Shown here: piece by piece, positions 6,535-6,618 of the stretch
Numbering within the stretch: the stretch's first letter is position 1
How the letters are laid out: each line of letters opens with the position of its first letter
NCBI GenBank assembly: GCA_017989485.1
Contig: JAGNPU010000103.1
Coordinates: 1-6,618, forward strand
DNA: 6,618 bases
DNA from: Neisseriaceae bacterium
GTDB taxonomy: Bacteria > Pseudomonadota > Gammaproteobacteria > Burkholderiales > Neisseriaceae
Direction of reading: 5' to 3'
Notes under the pieces: generated by a model
What the model was told of the DNA's origin: nothing
The model's input: the letters and a program-made list of their open reading frames with translations, nothing else
Database searches by the model: none
Position numbers and translations under genes: made by a program

Positions 6535-6618
6535 TTAAATGTCAATGTTCCGTGCAATCAGCGCATTGTCCTCAATAAAGGCGCGGCGTGGTTCTACGTC
6601 GTCGCCCATCAGGGTCAC
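6535..6618 (-). CDS. gyrB: DNA gyrase subunit B, C-terminal end, cut by the window edge
   Basis: The last 27 codons and the TAA stop are present. They read VTLMGDDVEPRRAF followed by IEDNALIARNIDI, the highly conserved end of proteobacterial GyrB, within the TOPRIM/C-terminal region of the ATP-dependent topoisomerase that introduces negative supercoils. The LMGD-x-VEPRRAFIE-x-NAL pattern is specific to GyrB rather than ParE. In many proteobacteria gyrB lies near the chromosome origin with dnaA and dnaN, so this operon may be close to oriC, although those genes are not in view. The 27 residues suit a beta- or gammaproteobacterium but do not settle the genus. Confidence 0.93.
   Translation of the reverse strand: MTLMGDDVEPRRAFIEDNALIARNIDI

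Overview
The window comes from a bacterium, most likely a beta- or gammaproteobacterium. The best taxonomic marker is the right edge, where the minus strand encodes the last 27 residues of DNA gyrase subunit B, ending in the usual proteobacterial tail (EPRRAFIEDNAL...NIDI). Every gene I can support lies on the minus strand, so the window reads right to left. No RNA gene, insertion sequence or CRISPR array was seen.

Layout in transcription order: (1) the 3' end of gyrB (6535-6618), followed by a strong intrinsic terminator (6492-6519). (2) A 434-bp AT-richer region (6058-6491) with no convincing gene. It holds short repeats, a 13-bp palindrome and probably the promoter of the next gene. (3) An AraC-family regulator (5197-6057) with an N-terminal cupin-like sensor and a C-terminal double helix-turn-helix. 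(4) A 272-bp intergenic region (4925-5196), probably the control region of the following operon. (5) A tightly packed four-gene operon: a large molybdopterin subunit fused to a CoxG-like SRPBCC domain (1910-4924), a FAD subunit (1062-1913), a [2Fe-2S] subunit (553-1065) and the N-terminal third or so of an acyl-CoA synthetase (1-550, cut by the window edge). The first two junctions are 4-nt ATGA overlaps and the third gap is 2 nt.

Taken together, genes 1-3 of the operon encode a complete heterotrimeric molybdenum hydroxylase of the xanthine dehydrogenase / aerobic CO dehydrogenase superfamily. Electrons would pass Mo -> two [2Fe-2S] clusters -> FAD. The active-site loop is RGFGGPQ, not the CSFR loop of true CO dehydrogenase, so CO is not the expected substrate. 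The coupled CoA ligase suggests that an organic substrate is hydroxylated or oxidised, perhaps an aldehyde or aromatic compound to an acid, and then activated as a CoA thioester for catabolism. The AraC-family protein is the likely inducer-responsive switch.

The most distinctive features are the in-frame CoxG domain at the C-terminus of the catalytic subunit, which could tie the enzyme to the membrane quinone pool, and a set of non-canonical active-site loops in the large subunit. The physiological substrate cannot be read from this sequence.
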